From Arthrobacter sp. C2 (GTDB lineage: Bacteria > Actinomycetota > Actinomycetes > Actinomycetales > Micrococcaceae), in NCBI GenBank assembly GCA_024207135.1, contig CP042428.1, positions 3,472,001 to 3,536,000 on the forward strand: a stretch of 64,000 nt of DNA. The letters run 5' to 3'. Below are positions 43,548 to 52,080 of this stretch, in pieces. The notes under the pieces are model-generated. The model saw only the letters and a program-made list of their open reading frames with translations, did not search any database and had not been told where the DNA came from. A program made the position numbers and the translations under genes. Positions within the stretch are counted from its first letter, which is position 1; each line of letters begins with the position of its first letter.

Positions 43548-44173
43548 TTGCCCGCTGGCCGCAATCCGGCCCGCGCCATGGCGTCGGTGTAGGCGGCAAC
43601 CATTTCATCGAACCAGGCCTGCTGCTTTTCGGCCGATCCCAGGAAGGCGCGGTCCGCGGTGGAACGCACCTCATAGATCTTGATGCCGCGCTGGTTGATG
43701 ACCTGCTGGCCGCCGGCCTTGATCCAGGCCTGCACCAGGCGCTTGGCCTCGGTTCCGTGGGCCACGATCGCCGAGGTGCGGTACGCGATGCGCATGAGCT
43801 CCTTCAGCGGGCGGATGCCGGCCTTGACCTGGTCCGGGGTCAGCTTGGTGCCGCCGTCGGGCAGCTCCCAGGGAAAGACGTTCCACGGGATGCCAAAACG
43901 CGGCTCCAGCCCGGCAGCCTCATAGACTGCAGCAAGCCGTGCCGCGGTGGGATCGTCGTTGCGCAAGGACAGGAAGCCCGAAGATGTTCCGGGGCCCGGC
44001 GCGATTTGCAAGGAAATGACCCGAGCCTCATCGACATCGTGCACCGGATCGATGAGCGGAACCCGGGAACCGGGCTGTTGGTCTTGCAGCTTGCGACATA
44101 ATGCCGTGAGCTCGGCGACGGAATCGTCCTCCACCTTGCTCAGCTGTTCTTCAAAGTACTCGGATTGGCTCAT
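43544..44173 (-). CDS. Uracil-DNA glycosylase-like protein
   Basis: A 209-residue protein of the UDG superfamily. The segment FGIPWNVFPW (~residues 91-100) resembles the motif that follows the catalytic loop in family members, and a His-containing second motif could be AIVAHGTEAK (~134-143). Similar actinobacterial proteins are annotated as uracil-DNA glycosylase, but the classic GQDPYH motif is absent, so catalytic activity is uncertain. ATG 44173 has AAAGGTG upstream. It overlaps the SDR gene by 4 bp and probably shares its transcript. Confidence 0.7.
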   Translation of the reverse strand: MSQSEYFEEQLSKVEDDSVAELTALCRKLQDQQPGSRVPLIDPVHDVDEARVISLQIAPGPGTSSGFLSLRNDDPTAARLAAVYEAAGLEPRFGIPWNVFPWELPDGGTKLTPDQVKAGIRPLKELMRIAYRTSAIVAHGTEAKRLVQAWIKAGGQQVINQRGIKIYEVRSTADRAFLGSAEKQQAWFDEMVAAYTDAMARAGLRPAGK

Positions 44174-44286
44174 TATTCACCTTTCGCCCTCCCGTTGAGC
44201 CTACGCCGAATATGGCTTTGGTGCATTCCGCGCCCACGCGGCATGCCCCTGTGGGCAAAACGACGCCCATGTCGCATGATGGGGCC

Positions 44287-44799
44287 ATGGAACTGACTCG
44301 CTTGGACATTGACCATTTGACCCGCTGTGTTGAACTGGCCGAAGAGGGCCTGGAAGCCGGCGACGAGCCTTTCGGCTCGATACTCGTCGATGCGGACGGG
44401 GTCGTTCTTTACGAGGGCCGCAACCACGTGGCCGGAGGGGATTCCACCGCGCATCCCGAGCTGGCCATTGCGCAGTGGGCGCTGGGCAACCTGGAGCCGG
44501 AGCGCCGGGCGGCGTCCACGGTGTACACCTCCGGGGAGCATTGCCCGATGTGCGCCGGCGCCCATGGTTGGGCCGGGCTGGGGCGCATCGTCTTTGCCGC
44601 CTCGGCGGCCATGCTGGATTCCTGGCGCCGGGAGTGGGGTGCCGCTCCCGGGGCGGTGGCAGCCCTGCCCATCAACCTGGTGGTGCCCGGCATCCGGGTG
44701 GACGGGCCGGCCGACGAACTGGTGCCGCGGTTGCGCTACCTGCATTTCCAGTCGTTCCAGGAATCCCAGCGCGGAACGGCTTCTGCCGCGGGGGCCTGA
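44287..44799 (+). CDS. Nucleoside/cytidine-type deaminase
   Basis: A 170-residue zinc deaminase. The catalytic motif reads STAHPELAIAQWA (~residues 56-68), HPE where most have HAE, and the zinc Cys pair is SGEHCPMCAGAH (~81-92). These belong to the guanine/tRNA-adenosine deaminase-like branch; the 'PMC' form is typical of guanine deaminase-like proteins. The HPE and EHCPMC variants are minor deviations, and zinc binding seems intact. ATG 44287 follows a GATGGGG sequence; ATG 44269 is possible. The gene reads divergently from the UDG-like gene. Confidence 0.85.
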   Translation: MELTRLDIDHLTRCVELAEEGLEAGDEPFGSILVDADGVVLYEGRNHVAGGDSTAHPELAIAQWALGNLEPERRAASTVYTSGEHCPMCAGAHGWAGLGRIVFAASAAMLDSWRREWGAAPGAVAALPINLVVPGIRVDGPADELVPRLRYLHFQSFQESQRGTASAAGA

Positions 44800-44946
44800 G
44801 TGCCAATACGGAAATTGGAACTCGATGCCGGATTGTGAAACTTGATTCCAAGGCCTTAGTCTGGTGCGGGGTAAAGGTAGCCCGCGTCACATGTCGCCTT
44901 GGCGACCGTGGCCGGACACATAGCTGACGACCGGAATGAGGAGCAC

Positions 44947-46536
44947 ATGGGTGCGCAACCACTGGCCAACCACTCGGAGCTGACACCACTGCGATTCCTG
45001 CAGCGCTCCGTGGAGGTGTATCCGACTAAGGAAGCCATCGTGCACGGGGCGCGAACCTACACCTATGCCCAGTTCGGGGCGGAGGTGCAGCAATTCGCCA
45101 AGGCCCTGGCCGCGCGCATCGAGCCCGGGGACCGGGTTGCGGTGCTGGCGCCGAACATCCCCGAAATGCTGATTGCCCACTATGCCGTCCCGCTGGCCGG
45201 GGGCGTGCTCGTGGCCCTGAACACCCGGCTTGCGGCCCGCGAGCTCGGCTACATCATGGAGCACTCGGCCACGAAGCTGCTCTTTGCCGACTCGGAGCTC
45301 CTCGGCGCCGCCGCGGCGCTGCGCGCCGAGGTCCCGACCCTCGAGGCGCTCATCGAGATCCAGGACGCCGAATTCACCGGAGAGAGGCCAGATATCCGGG
45401 TGGATGGCACCTACGCGGAGTTCATGGCCACCGGCGCCGGGGCGGATCTTGGCTTCGCGATCCCCGACGAACGGGCGCCGATTACGTTGAACTACACCTC
45501 GGGGACCACCGGCAAGCCCAAGGGCGTGCTGTATTCGCACCGCGGGAGCTACCTGAACTCGATGGGGGAGGCCTTCCACCAGGGCTTCGACGCGCACACC
45601 CGTTACCTGTGGACCCTGCCGATGTTCCATTGCAACGGCTGGTGCACGCCTTGGGCCGTCACCGCGGCCGGCGGCACGCACCTGTGCCTGCGGGCGGTCC
45701 GCGAGGAGCCGGTCTGGGACGCGATTGACAAACTCGGGGTCACCCACCTGTGCGGCGCCCCGACGGTCTGCTCGATCATCGCCGACTCGCCCCGGGCCCA
45801 CGAGCTGGAGCGCGGCATCAGGATCACCACCGCCGGGGCCCCTCCCTCGCCGGCGATCATCCGGAAACTGCAAAGGCTGGGCATCGAGGTCGTCCACGTC
45901 TACGGCCTCACCGAGGTCTACGGGCCATACACGATCTGCGAATACCAGGACGCCTGGGACGATCTGGACGACGAGGCCAAGGCCGAAAGGGTCTCGCGGC
46001 AGGGCGTGGGCATGGTCCAGGCGGAATCGGCGCGCATCGTGGATGCGGAGATGAACGACGTGCCCGCCGACGGGGAAACCATGGGCGAAATCGTGCTGCG
46101 CGGCAACAACGTGATGATCGGCTACTACCGGGACGAGGAAGCCACCGCCGCGGCGTTCGCCGGAGGCTGGTTCCACACCGGGGACCTGGGCGTGATGCAC
46201 CCCGACGGCTACATCCAGCTCAAGGACCGCGCCAAGGACATCATCATTTCCGGCGGGGAGAACATCTCGACCATCGAGGTCGAGCAGGCGTTCGCCAGCC
46301 ACCCGGAGGTCCTTGACGTGGCCGTGGTCGGCGTGCCGGACGAGAAGTGGGGCGAAACCCCGGTGGCCTACGTGATCCGGGCCAGCGGCTCGCAGGTCGA
46401 CGCGTTGGCGCTGCAGGCCCACGCCCGCACGCAACTGGCGGGCTTCAAGGTTCCCAAGACCATCCACTTCCCGCAGGACCTGCCCCGGACCTCCACCGGA
46501 AAGGTGCAAAAGAACGTGCTGCGGCAACAGGCCTAG
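44947..46536 (+). CDS. Long/medium-chain acyl-CoA synthetase (AMP-forming)
   Basis: A 529-residue ANL-superfamily ligase that activates a carboxylic acid to acyl-CoA through an acyl-adenylate. The P-loop YTSGTTGKPKG is at residues ~180-190, VYGLTEVYGPYT near 320 is the A5 motif, GWFHTGDLGVMHPDGYI (~408-424) is A7/A8, and ENISTIEVE plus STGKVQK near the end supply the catalytic lysine. The text resembles medium-chain and cinnamoyl/DMSP-type ligases more than FadD. ATG 44947 has GAGGAG 6 bp upstream. It stands alone; the acid is not identifiable. Confidence 0.92.
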   Translation: MGAQPLANHSELTPLRFLQRSVEVYPTKEAIVHGARTYTYAQFGAEVQQFAKALAARIEPGDRVAVLAPNIPEMLIAHYAVPLAGGVLVALNTRLAARELGYIMEHSATKLLFADSELLGAAAALRAEVPTLEALIEIQDAEFTGERPDIRVDGTYAEFMATGAGADLGFAIPDERAPITLNYTSGTTGKPKGVLYSHRGSYLNSMGEAFHQGFDAHTRYLWTLPMFHCNGWCTPWAVTAAGGTHLCLRAVREEPVWDAIDKLGVTHLCGAPTVCSIIADSPRAHELERGIRITTAGAPPSPAIIRKLQRLGIEVVHVYGLTEVYGPYTICEYQDAWDDLDDEAKAERVSRQGVGMVQAESARIVDAEMNDVPADGETMGEIVLRGNNVMIGYYRDEEATAAAFAGGWFHTGDLGVMHPDGYIQLKDRAKDIIISGGENISTIEVEQAFASHPEVLDVAVVGVPDEKWGETPVAYVIRASGSQVDALALQAHARTQLAGFKVPKTIHFPQDLPRTSTGKVQKNVLRQQA

Positions 46537-46563
46537 CGCCGCAGCGCCTTGGTGTGTTTCCAT

Positions 46564-46602
46564 GGTCGGTCTTCCCGGGAAATCGTCCCTGAAAGACCGT
46601 CC
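46564..46602 (+). terminator. Hairpin after the acyl-CoA synthetase gene
   Basis: Imperfect stem of about 16 pairs (46564-46580 with 46586-46602) with three mismatches and a 5-nt loop. No T run follows. It may end the synthetase transcript or structure the leader of the SH3 gene. Confidence 0.45.
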
Positions 46603-46628
46603 AACATGTATTCACTCGTGTCCCAACC

Positions 46629-46658
46629 GTGACAATTGCAACTCTGGCCACATAAGGT
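46629..46658 (+). promoter_or_regulatory. Candidate promoter of the SH3-repeat gene
   Basis: GTGACA (46629-46634), an 18-bp spacer and TAAGGT (46653-46658) lie 71 bp upstream of the ATG. I looked for a c-di-AMP riboswitch in this leader, as such genes often have one, and did not find its conserved blocks. Confidence 0.4.
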
Positions 46659-46729
46659 GTACCCAAGCGCGAACCGATCCACAGGGATTGATGCCTCACG
46701 GTCAATTCCCTTTTGAAGGAGTCTGCACC

Positions 46730-48337
46730 ATGGGCACACAACCACTTCTATCCCTGCGTCTTGCGGCTGCAACGTTCGGTGCCACGATGGCGGTCGGAGC
46801 ACTGGCCCCCGCGGTGATGGCAGCGCCGGCACCCGCGACGTCGCCCCAGATGCACCTGGTTGTCGCGAAGAAGCCGGTGGCGCCGCGTGCACAAACCACC
46901 ACGATCATTCGAACGACCGCGAACCTGAACCTGCGGCAAAACCCCGGCGCCCATTTCGACTCGCTGGCCGTGCTCAAAAAGGGCACCGCGGTGACCCGGA
47001 CGGGCAAGTCCAGCGGGGCCTGGTGGGAGGTGCGGGCCGGTTCGCGTACCGGGTGGGTAAGCTCGCACTACCTGGCCAAGAGCACCGTTGCCGCTCCCGC
47101 GCCCCAGGTCACAAGTGGCTATCGAACCAATGCGAACCTGAACCTGCGGCAGAATCCCGGCACCCACCACAAGTCGCTGGTGGTCCTGGCAAAGGGCACC
47201 GCCGTCGCTAGGACCGGAAAGGCCAGCGGCGTCTGGTGGGAAGTGAAGGCCGGGTCGCGGACCGGGTGGGTGAGCTCCAACTACCTGGTGAAGTCCGGTG
47301 GCACGGCACCCGCACCGGCGCCCGCGCCCACCGCAACCCATCGGACCAGTGCGAACCTGAACCTGCGCCAACACCCCGGCACCCACTTCAAGTCGCTGGT
47401 GGTGCTGGCGAAGGGCACCGCTGTCGCCCGCACGGGCAAGGCCAGTGGCGCCTGGTGGGAGGTGAAGGCCGGGTCCCGGACCGGCTGGGTGAGCTCCCAC
47501 TACCTGGTGAAGGCCTCCGGACAGGCACCCGATTCCAATCCGGTCGCCGGCGCCAACCGTTGGGTGGACGGCACGCAACCGATGTACGCGAAGGCCTCGC
47601 TGTCCTCCAGCCGCCTGGCCGTGCAAACAGACGGCACCAAGGTCCGGCTGGTCAAGACCGCAGGAAACTGGTCATATATCGATACGCCGGCCGGCCAAGG
47701 CTGGATCCCGAGCTCGTCGCTGGCCACCAGCGAACCGAACAACAACTCCACCTCGTATCGCTGGACCGCCTACGCCGCAAACGTCCGAACCGGCCCCTCG
47801 ACCTCCTTCAGCTCCCTGGGGATCCTGCCCGCAAACGAAAAGATGGCCTACCTGAAGACCTCCGACGGATGGTCGCGGGTCAAGACCACCAAGGGCACGG
47901 GCTGGATCAAGAACACCCTGCTGACCAGCGTCGAATACCGGGCGCCCAAGGCGCTGCAGCCCATGACCCGGGCCATGATCCAGGACGTGCAGGAGCGATT
48001 CGGTGCCGGCATCAGCAGCGTCGGCGGCTCGCGCGCCGGATCCATCGGGCACAGCTCGGGGCTGGCCGCGGACTTCATGATCAAGGACTATTCCTCGGCC
48101 GCCGGCATCAAGGCCGGGGACCGGATCGCCGAGTACCTGGTGGAAAACCACGAACGGCTGCGGATCAGCTACCTGATCTGGCGGGACAAGCTCTGGCTTG
48201 CCGAGGACGGCCAGTGGGGACCGTACTCGACCGGCGGCTGGGGAAAGCACCTGGAATCCTCGCGCGGATGGAACGCGACCACCTTGCACATGGACCACAT
48301 CCACGCGGAAATCTCGTCTGCCCGGGCCAACAAATAA
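46730..48337 (+). CDS. Secreted multi-SH3 cell-wall-associated protein
   Basis: A 535-residue protein with a signal peptide (hydrophobic ~8-31, cut after AMA-like VMAAPA). It then has three close SH3b repeats (~65-125, 135-190, 200-260) sharing ANLNLRQNPGTH...KGTAVARTGKASG..WWEVKAGSRTGWVSS, and two more diverged SH3-like units (~275-330, 335-395). The final ~130 residues match the ARB_07466/VldE-like C-terminal domain, with GHSSGLAADFM and HMDHIHAEI carrying His residues that suggest a D,D-peptidase-like metal site. Such proteins bind peptidoglycan. The three first repeats are near-identical in DNA too, so recent duplication is likely. ATG 46730 follows GAAGGAG. Confidence 0.9.
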   Translation: MGTQPLLSLRLAAATFGATMAVGALAPAVMAAPAPATSPQMHLVVAKKPVAPRAQTTTIIRTTANLNLRQNPGAHFDSLAVLKKGTAVTRTGKSSGAWWEVRAGSRTGWVSSHYLAKSTVAAPAPQVTSGYRTNANLNLRQNPGTHHKSLVVLAKGTAVARTGKASGVWWEVKAGSRTGWVSSNYLVKSGGTAPAPAPAPTATHRTSANLNLRQHPGTHFKSLVVLAKGTAVARTGKASGAWWEVKAGSRTGWVSSHYLVKASGQAPDSNPVAGANRWVDGTQPMYAKASLSSSRLAVQTDGTKVRLVKTAGNWSYIDTPAGQGWIPSSSLATSEPNNNSTSYRWTAYAANVRTGPSTSFSSLGILPANEKMAYLKTSDGWSRVKTTKGTGWIKNTLLTSVEYRAPKALQPMTRAMIQDVQERFGAGISSVGGSRAGSIGHSSGLAADFMIKDYSSAAGIKAGDRIAEYLVENHERLRISYLIWRDKLWLAEDGQWGPYSTGGWGKHLESSRGWNATTLHMDHIHAEISSARANK

Positions 48338-48390
48338 CCATGGCCCATGGCGGTTGACCTTGACCCAGGGCCAAGGAAAAGACTGAAGCC

Positions 48391-49212
48391 ATGAACCACG
48401 AAAAGCTCTTAGGCATCGGCGCCTTTGCCCAGGCGACCATGCTCTCACCCAAGGCCCTGCGGCTCTATGGCGACCGTGGGCTTTTGGTGCCGGTGTCCGT
48501 GGACCGATTCACCGGATACCGCTATTACGATCCGGACCAACGCAGCCGGGGCCGCATGATCGCGATGTTGCGCGCGGCGTCCATGCCGCTCGAGGGCATC
48601 TCGAGGTTGCTGAATCTTGGCTCGGCTGACCCTGAAGGCGCGTTGGAGCAGCTTGCCGCCTACGAATCCGCACTCCGGAACAACACCGAATCGACTTCCA
48701 CCCTGCTCGCCGCCGTGCGGGCGCACCTCAAAGGACAGGACATGGATAACGTCAATACCGTGTTGGAACCAGAGCGACACCTGGTCTCCATCATGCTGCA
48801 CACCTTCGTCGACGGCCTTGACACCGGGATGAAGCAAAGCCTGGAACAACTGCGGGCCTTCGCCGATGCCGAAGGGCTGGCCGTCACCGGCGACCCGTTT
48901 GGCATCTTCCACCAGGAAATCACCCCGGACTCCGACGGGCCGCTGGAAGTGTGCCTTCCGGTGGACAGGCTCGCCCCCGGCACCAACGACGCACCGGTGC
49001 GCAGCTACCGGCTGGCCGGAGGCCGCTACGCCAGCATCCGTGTCTCCGGTGCCGAGACGGCCTTCCCCGCAATCCTGGCGGCCTATGACCAGACCTGCAG
49101 CTGGGTCGAGGAGGCCGGTGCCACCGCGGTGGGACCACCGCACGAAATCTGGCATGTGCTGCCGTGGGCCGACGAACCGGCGGATATGACGGTGGCCTGG
49201 CCCTACGCGTAG
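48391..49212 (+). CDS. MerR-family regulator with GyrI-like effector domain
   Basis: A 273-residue regulator. The N-terminal MerR helix-turn-helix (residues ~5-75) shows MLSPKALRLYGDRGLLVPV and the wing RYYDPDQ. A helical linker follows, and residues ~120-273 resemble the GyrI/AraC effector-binding fold that recognises small drugs or cations. Multidrug-responsive regulators have this layout. No efflux pump is next to it. It is followed by a 239-bp gap before the dsbA-like gene, and transcription in the same direction does not tie them. ATG 48391 is the only start near the HTH. Confidence 0.85.
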   Translation: MNHEKLLGIGAFAQATMLSPKALRLYGDRGLLVPVSVDRFTGYRYYDPDQRSRGRMIAMLRAASMPLEGISRLLNLGSADPEGALEQLAAYESALRNNTESTSTLLAAVRAHLKGQDMDNVNTVLEPERHLVSIMLHTFVDGLDTGMKQSLEQLRAFADAEGLAVTGDPFGIFHQEITPDSDGPLEVCLPVDRLAPGTNDAPVRSYRLAGGRYASIRVSGAETAFPAILAAYDQTCSWVEEAGATAVGPPHEIWHVLPWADEPADMTVAWPYA

Positions 49213-49451
49213 GAGCAGGCCAAGGCCGCTCGATGCAGGGGGAGCCGCCGCGGCGGGGCGCATGCAGATATACCGGCCTCCGCGGCGGTGCCCCGACGCC
49301 AATTCGCCAACTGCACTTCACTTCGATACGTTCAAGGGAGGAAAACACCCCCGCCCAGCCTCAGCGCCAACCGGCCTTCCCCTCCCCGTGGGGACGCCGA
49401 AGCGCCACGGGGGCACGAGGGCCCAACCGGGAAGGAACCGGTGTCTCGGAC

Positions 49452-50195
49452 ATGACGGAATCCCCTGCAGCACCAACCAAGGCGAAACTGCCGTGGTTCT
49501 GGATTCTCCCGATTCCGGTGGCCCTCGGATTGGGCATCGTGATTGGCCTGCAGATTGCCGCACCCGGGGAGGCAGCCCCGTCCCCGGCGGCCGCGGCGAC
49601 GCAGGAAAGCCCGGGCCCGAGCCAGCCAGCACCCTCGGAATCCCAGCAGCGGATCAACGTGGAGCGGCGCGATGCCAACGACCCCACGGCGGTCGGCGAA
49701 CTCGACGCACCGGTTGTCATGGTCACCTATTCCGACTACCAATGCGGTTACTGCGCCAAGTGGGCCTCCGAATCGTTGCCGACCATCCTGGACAGCTATG
49801 TCGCCGGGGGACAGCTGCGCATCGAGTACCGCGACATCATGTTCTTCGGCGAAAACTCGCGGCAAAGCGCCGAGCTGGCCGTTGCGGCCGGCAAGCAGGG
49901 CAAGTACCAGGAATTCCACGACGCGATCTTCGCCAAGGGTGCCACCGCCAAGGATGCCGACTACTCCGCCAAGGGCATCGCGGCACTGGCCGAACGCATC
50001 GGGGTCGACGCCAAGCAGTTCACCGCGGACGCGGCGCACGCCGACACCGCGGCCCTGGTGCAGAAGAACCACGACGAGGCCGGCGCCCTGGGAGTCACCG
50101 GAACCCCGACCTTCATCGTCAACGGACGCCCGCTGATCGGCGCCCAGCCGCTGGAAGTCTTCGTGCAAACCATTGACGAGGAACTGGCCCGCTAG
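49452..50195 (+). CDS. DsbA-family thiol-disulfide oxidoreductase, membrane-anchored
   Basis: A 247-residue protein with one N-terminal membrane anchor (~residues 14-36), a Pro/Ser/Ala-rich linker and an extracytoplasmic thioredoxin fold. The catalytic motif is SDYQCGYCAKW (CGYC, ~residues 98-101), and the cis-Pro loop is GTPTFIVNGRP near 217. It would form or isomerise disulfides in exported proteins. ATG 49452 lacks a close ribosome site. The ccdA gene begins 17 bp downstream, so the two form a thiol-redox operon. Which partner keeps it oxidised or reduced (VKOR or CcdA) is not visible from sequence. Confidence 0.9.
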   Translation: MTESPAAPTKAKLPWFWILPIPVALGLGIVIGLQIAAPGEAAPSPAAAATQESPGPSQPAPSESQQRINVERRDANDPTAVGELDAPVVMVTYSDYQCGYCAKWASESLPTILDSYVAGGQLRIEYRDIMFFGENSRQSAELAVAAGKQGKYQEFHDAIFAKGATAKDADYSAKGIAALAERIGVDAKQFTADAAHADTAALVQKNHDEAGALGVTGTPTFIVNGRPLIGAQPLEVFVQTIDEELAR

Positions 50196-50212
50196 GGCCG
50201 GAGGGGAAACCG

Positions 50213-51106
50213 GTGGACATCGGGCTCGGATACGCACTGGTCGGCGGAATGCTGGGGGTCTTCAGCCCCTGCAACGCCTTGCTGCTGCCTGCGCTCTTTG
50301 CCACCATCTCCACCTCCCGTGCCAGGTTGCTGAGCCTGGGCTCCGTCTTCCTGGCCGGGTTGCTCCTCACCCTGGTCCCGCTCGGCCTGGGACTGGGGTG
50401 GCTGGGTGGAACCAACGTCCTGGACCGCGGGCTCCTGCTCAGCAGTGCCGGGTGGGTGCTCATTGCCCTGGGCGTGTTGACGGCACTTGGCGGCGGCATC
50501 GATTTCGCCCGGTTCCTCCCGGGCAAGCCCCGGCCCGTGGCCGGCTCGCTGGCCGGCACCTTTGCCCTCGGCGCGGTATCAGGGGTGGCGGGCTTCTGCA
50601 CCGGCCCGGTGTTGGGCGCGATCCTCACGCTGGCGCTGACCTCCGCGAGCCCGGCCCGCGGCGGGGCGCTGCTGGGGCTCTACGGGGTGGGGATGGTCCT
50701 GCCGATCATGCTCATCGCGATGGCGATCCGCAGGCTTGGCCACCGCTCGGTGCGCTGGCTGCGCGGACGGCAGTTGACGCTCGGCAGGTTGCGCCTGCAC
50801 ACGACCTCGCTGCTGATGGGAGCGATCACCGCGGCCGTTGGGTGGCTGATGATCTTCACCAACGGCATGGCGGCCGTCCCCGAGCTGTTGCCCCCGCGTG
50901 TGGTTGCTGCGGTCGAAAACCTGGGACGGCAACTGGAGGCGGTGGTTCCATCATGGGCCTGGACCGCCCTGTTCGGCACCTTGCTTCTGGCCTGGTGGCT
51001 CCGCGCGGCCGTGCGCCGCACCGGCGGCAACGCGCCTTCGGAAACGTCGAGAACCCCCGCGGCCGGCGAGGCTCCGCGGGAAGCGAACGTCTCCGAAAAA
51101 CGGTAG
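50213..51106 (+). CDS. ccdA: CcdA-like thiol-transport membrane protein
   Basis: A 297-residue protein of the CcdA/DsbD transmembrane family, moving reducing equivalents from the cytoplasm outward. Six to eight hydrophobic helices are visible. The paired cysteines are in LGVFSPCNALLLPAL (~residue 20) and VAGFCTGPVLGA (~128), as expected. Start GTG 50213 has GGAGGGG upstream. The C-terminal ~35 residues are hydrophilic and charged. Placed 17 bp after the dsbA-like gene, it probably reduces that protein, which would make the latter a reductase rather than an oxidase. Confidence 0.9.
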   Translation: MDIGLGYALVGGMLGVFSPCNALLLPALFATISTSRARLLSLGSVFLAGLLLTLVPLGLGLGWLGGTNVLDRGLLLSSAGWVLIALGVLTALGGGIDFARFLPGKPRPVAGSLAGTFALGAVSGVAGFCTGPVLGAILTLALTSASPARGGALLGLYGVGMVLPIMLIAMAIRRLGHRSVRWLRGRQLTLGRLRLHTTSLLMGAITAAVGWLMIFTNGMAAVPELLPPRVVAAVENLGRQLEAVVPSWAWTALFGTLLLAWWLRAAVRRTGGNAPSETSRTPAAGEAPREANVSEKR

Positions 51107-51146
51107 CCGGACCCCGCACCCGCGGTCTCCGCTGGTAGGCTTGGCA

Positions 51147-51162
51147 TCGAATCTATGTTCTA
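51147..51162. promoter_or_regulatory. Candidate SOS (LexA) box before umuD
   Basis: TCGAAT-CTAT-GTTCTA resembles the actinobacterial/Gram-positive box CGAAC-N4-GTTCG with one mismatch in each arm. It lies 17 bp upstream of ATG 51179 and overlaps ATG 51155, which argues that 51179 is the true start. Confidence 0.55.
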
Positions 51163-51178
51163 TGAAAGTCGGGGGCTC

Positions 51179-51601
51179 ATGTTTGGTATGGACCTGCCGC
51201 AGCCACCCGCCCCGATGCCGGAATCCCAGGGGCCGGTCGGCGCGGTGGAAGCCATGGGCTTCCCTTCCCCGGCGCGGGACTACTACGGCGGCGGAATCGA
51301 CTTGAACCGCCTGCTGATCAGGGACCGGACCTCGACCTTCCTCATGCGGGTTTCGGGCAACTCGATGGCATCATCCGGGATCAGCCACGGCGACGAGGTC
51401 ATCGTGGACCGCGCAGTGGCCCCGCGCGACGGGTCGGTGGTTATCGCCGTTCAGGACGGGGAACTGGTCATCCGACGGCTTGTGTCCCGCCGGGGCGCCA
51501 TGGTCCTGTCCAGCGACGAGCAACCGGTGGAGCGGGCCGAGGCGATCACCGAGGAAACCACCATCTGGGGCGTCGTCACCCGCTGCCTGCACCATGTGTA
51601 A
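51179..51601 (+). CDS. umuD: UmuD-like S24 peptidase, catalytic lysine replaced by arginine
   Basis: A 140-residue protein, almost the length of E. coli UmuD (139). Counting from ATG 51179, Ser62 in MRVSGNSMASSG matches UmuD Ser60, and the usual Lys97 site falls on Arg99 in LVIRRL. The cleavage region reads AMGFPSPARDY, so the scissile bond would be Met26-Gly27 in place of Cys-Gly. With the same two-residue offset throughout, the alignment is secure. Missing the lysine, self-cleavage should be weak or absent by the textbook mechanism. It lies upstream of umuC with a 95-residue ORF between. A sequencing error is unlikely, as two Arg codons (CGA CGG) are involved. Confidence 0.85.
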   Translation: MFGMDLPQPPAPMPESQGPVGAVEAMGFPSPARDYYGGGIDLNRLLIRDRTSTFLMRVSGNSMASSGISHGDEVIVDRAVAPRDGSVVIAVQDGELVIRRLVSRRGAMVLSSDEQPVERAEAITEETTIWGVVTRCLHHV

Positions 51602-51708
51602 ACTCCGGAACAGCATCTTTATGCAGGAACCGCCGGTGCTGCGGCAAGCCCGGGAACGAAAAGCGCCGCACCTGGTAACACCGGCCATCGACACGAGGAC
51701 CTCCCCGC

Positions 51709-51996
51709 ATGAAACCACAGCAGGAACGGGATGAAAACGCCGAGCTGCCCGTCGCCGTTCGAGCCAGTGCCACCTGGAAGCGCCGGCGCCACTGGCCCAG
51801 GACCCGGTACAGGAGCATCCAGTACGATGCACGATTCGCCGATGGCCGGAAAGAACAAGACGTCAAGATCGACGCCGCGCTTCAAGGGTGGCGCTACCCC
51901 GCCGACGCATGGTGCGTGCGCCACGGTGCCGAGCAGCAATGCCCAGAGGAGGGGACCGGGCAATGGGTGGACTATCCCTACGGGCGGCCGCTCTGA
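51709..51996 (+). CDS. Small ORF between umuD and umuC
   Basis: A 95-residue soluble, basic and aromatic-rich protein with WKRRRHWPRTRYRSIQYDARF in its first half and WRYPADAWCVRHGAEQQC in its second. I know no family. Codon use looks like the neighbouring genes, and a GAGGAC sequence sits upstream of the ATG. It fills most of the 479-bp gap between umuD and umuC on the same strand. If real, it is a candidate third member of this mutagenesis operon. It might also be an open frame kept by high GC, so confidence is moderate. Confidence 0.5.
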   Translation: MKPQQERDENAELPVAVRASATWKRRRHWPRTRYRSIQYDARFADGRKEQDVKIDAALQGWRYPADAWCVRHGAEQQCPEEGTGQWVDYPYGRPL

Positions 51997-52080
51997 ACCA
52001 GGGAACTTGAGCCTCCTGCTTGCGGAACCGCGCACGTCCCCGGCCGCCGGTTTGCGGCTGCACCACCCGGAGGAGACGCC

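Noticed and set aside
46537-46729. Possible c-di-AMP (ydaO) riboswitch before a cell-wall gene
   Set aside because: The conserved blocks of that class were not found in the leader.
46900-47520. Repeated blocks suggestive of a CRISPR or minisatellite
   Set aside because: They are in-frame SH3b domain repeats of about 190-210 bp, not short repeats with spacers.
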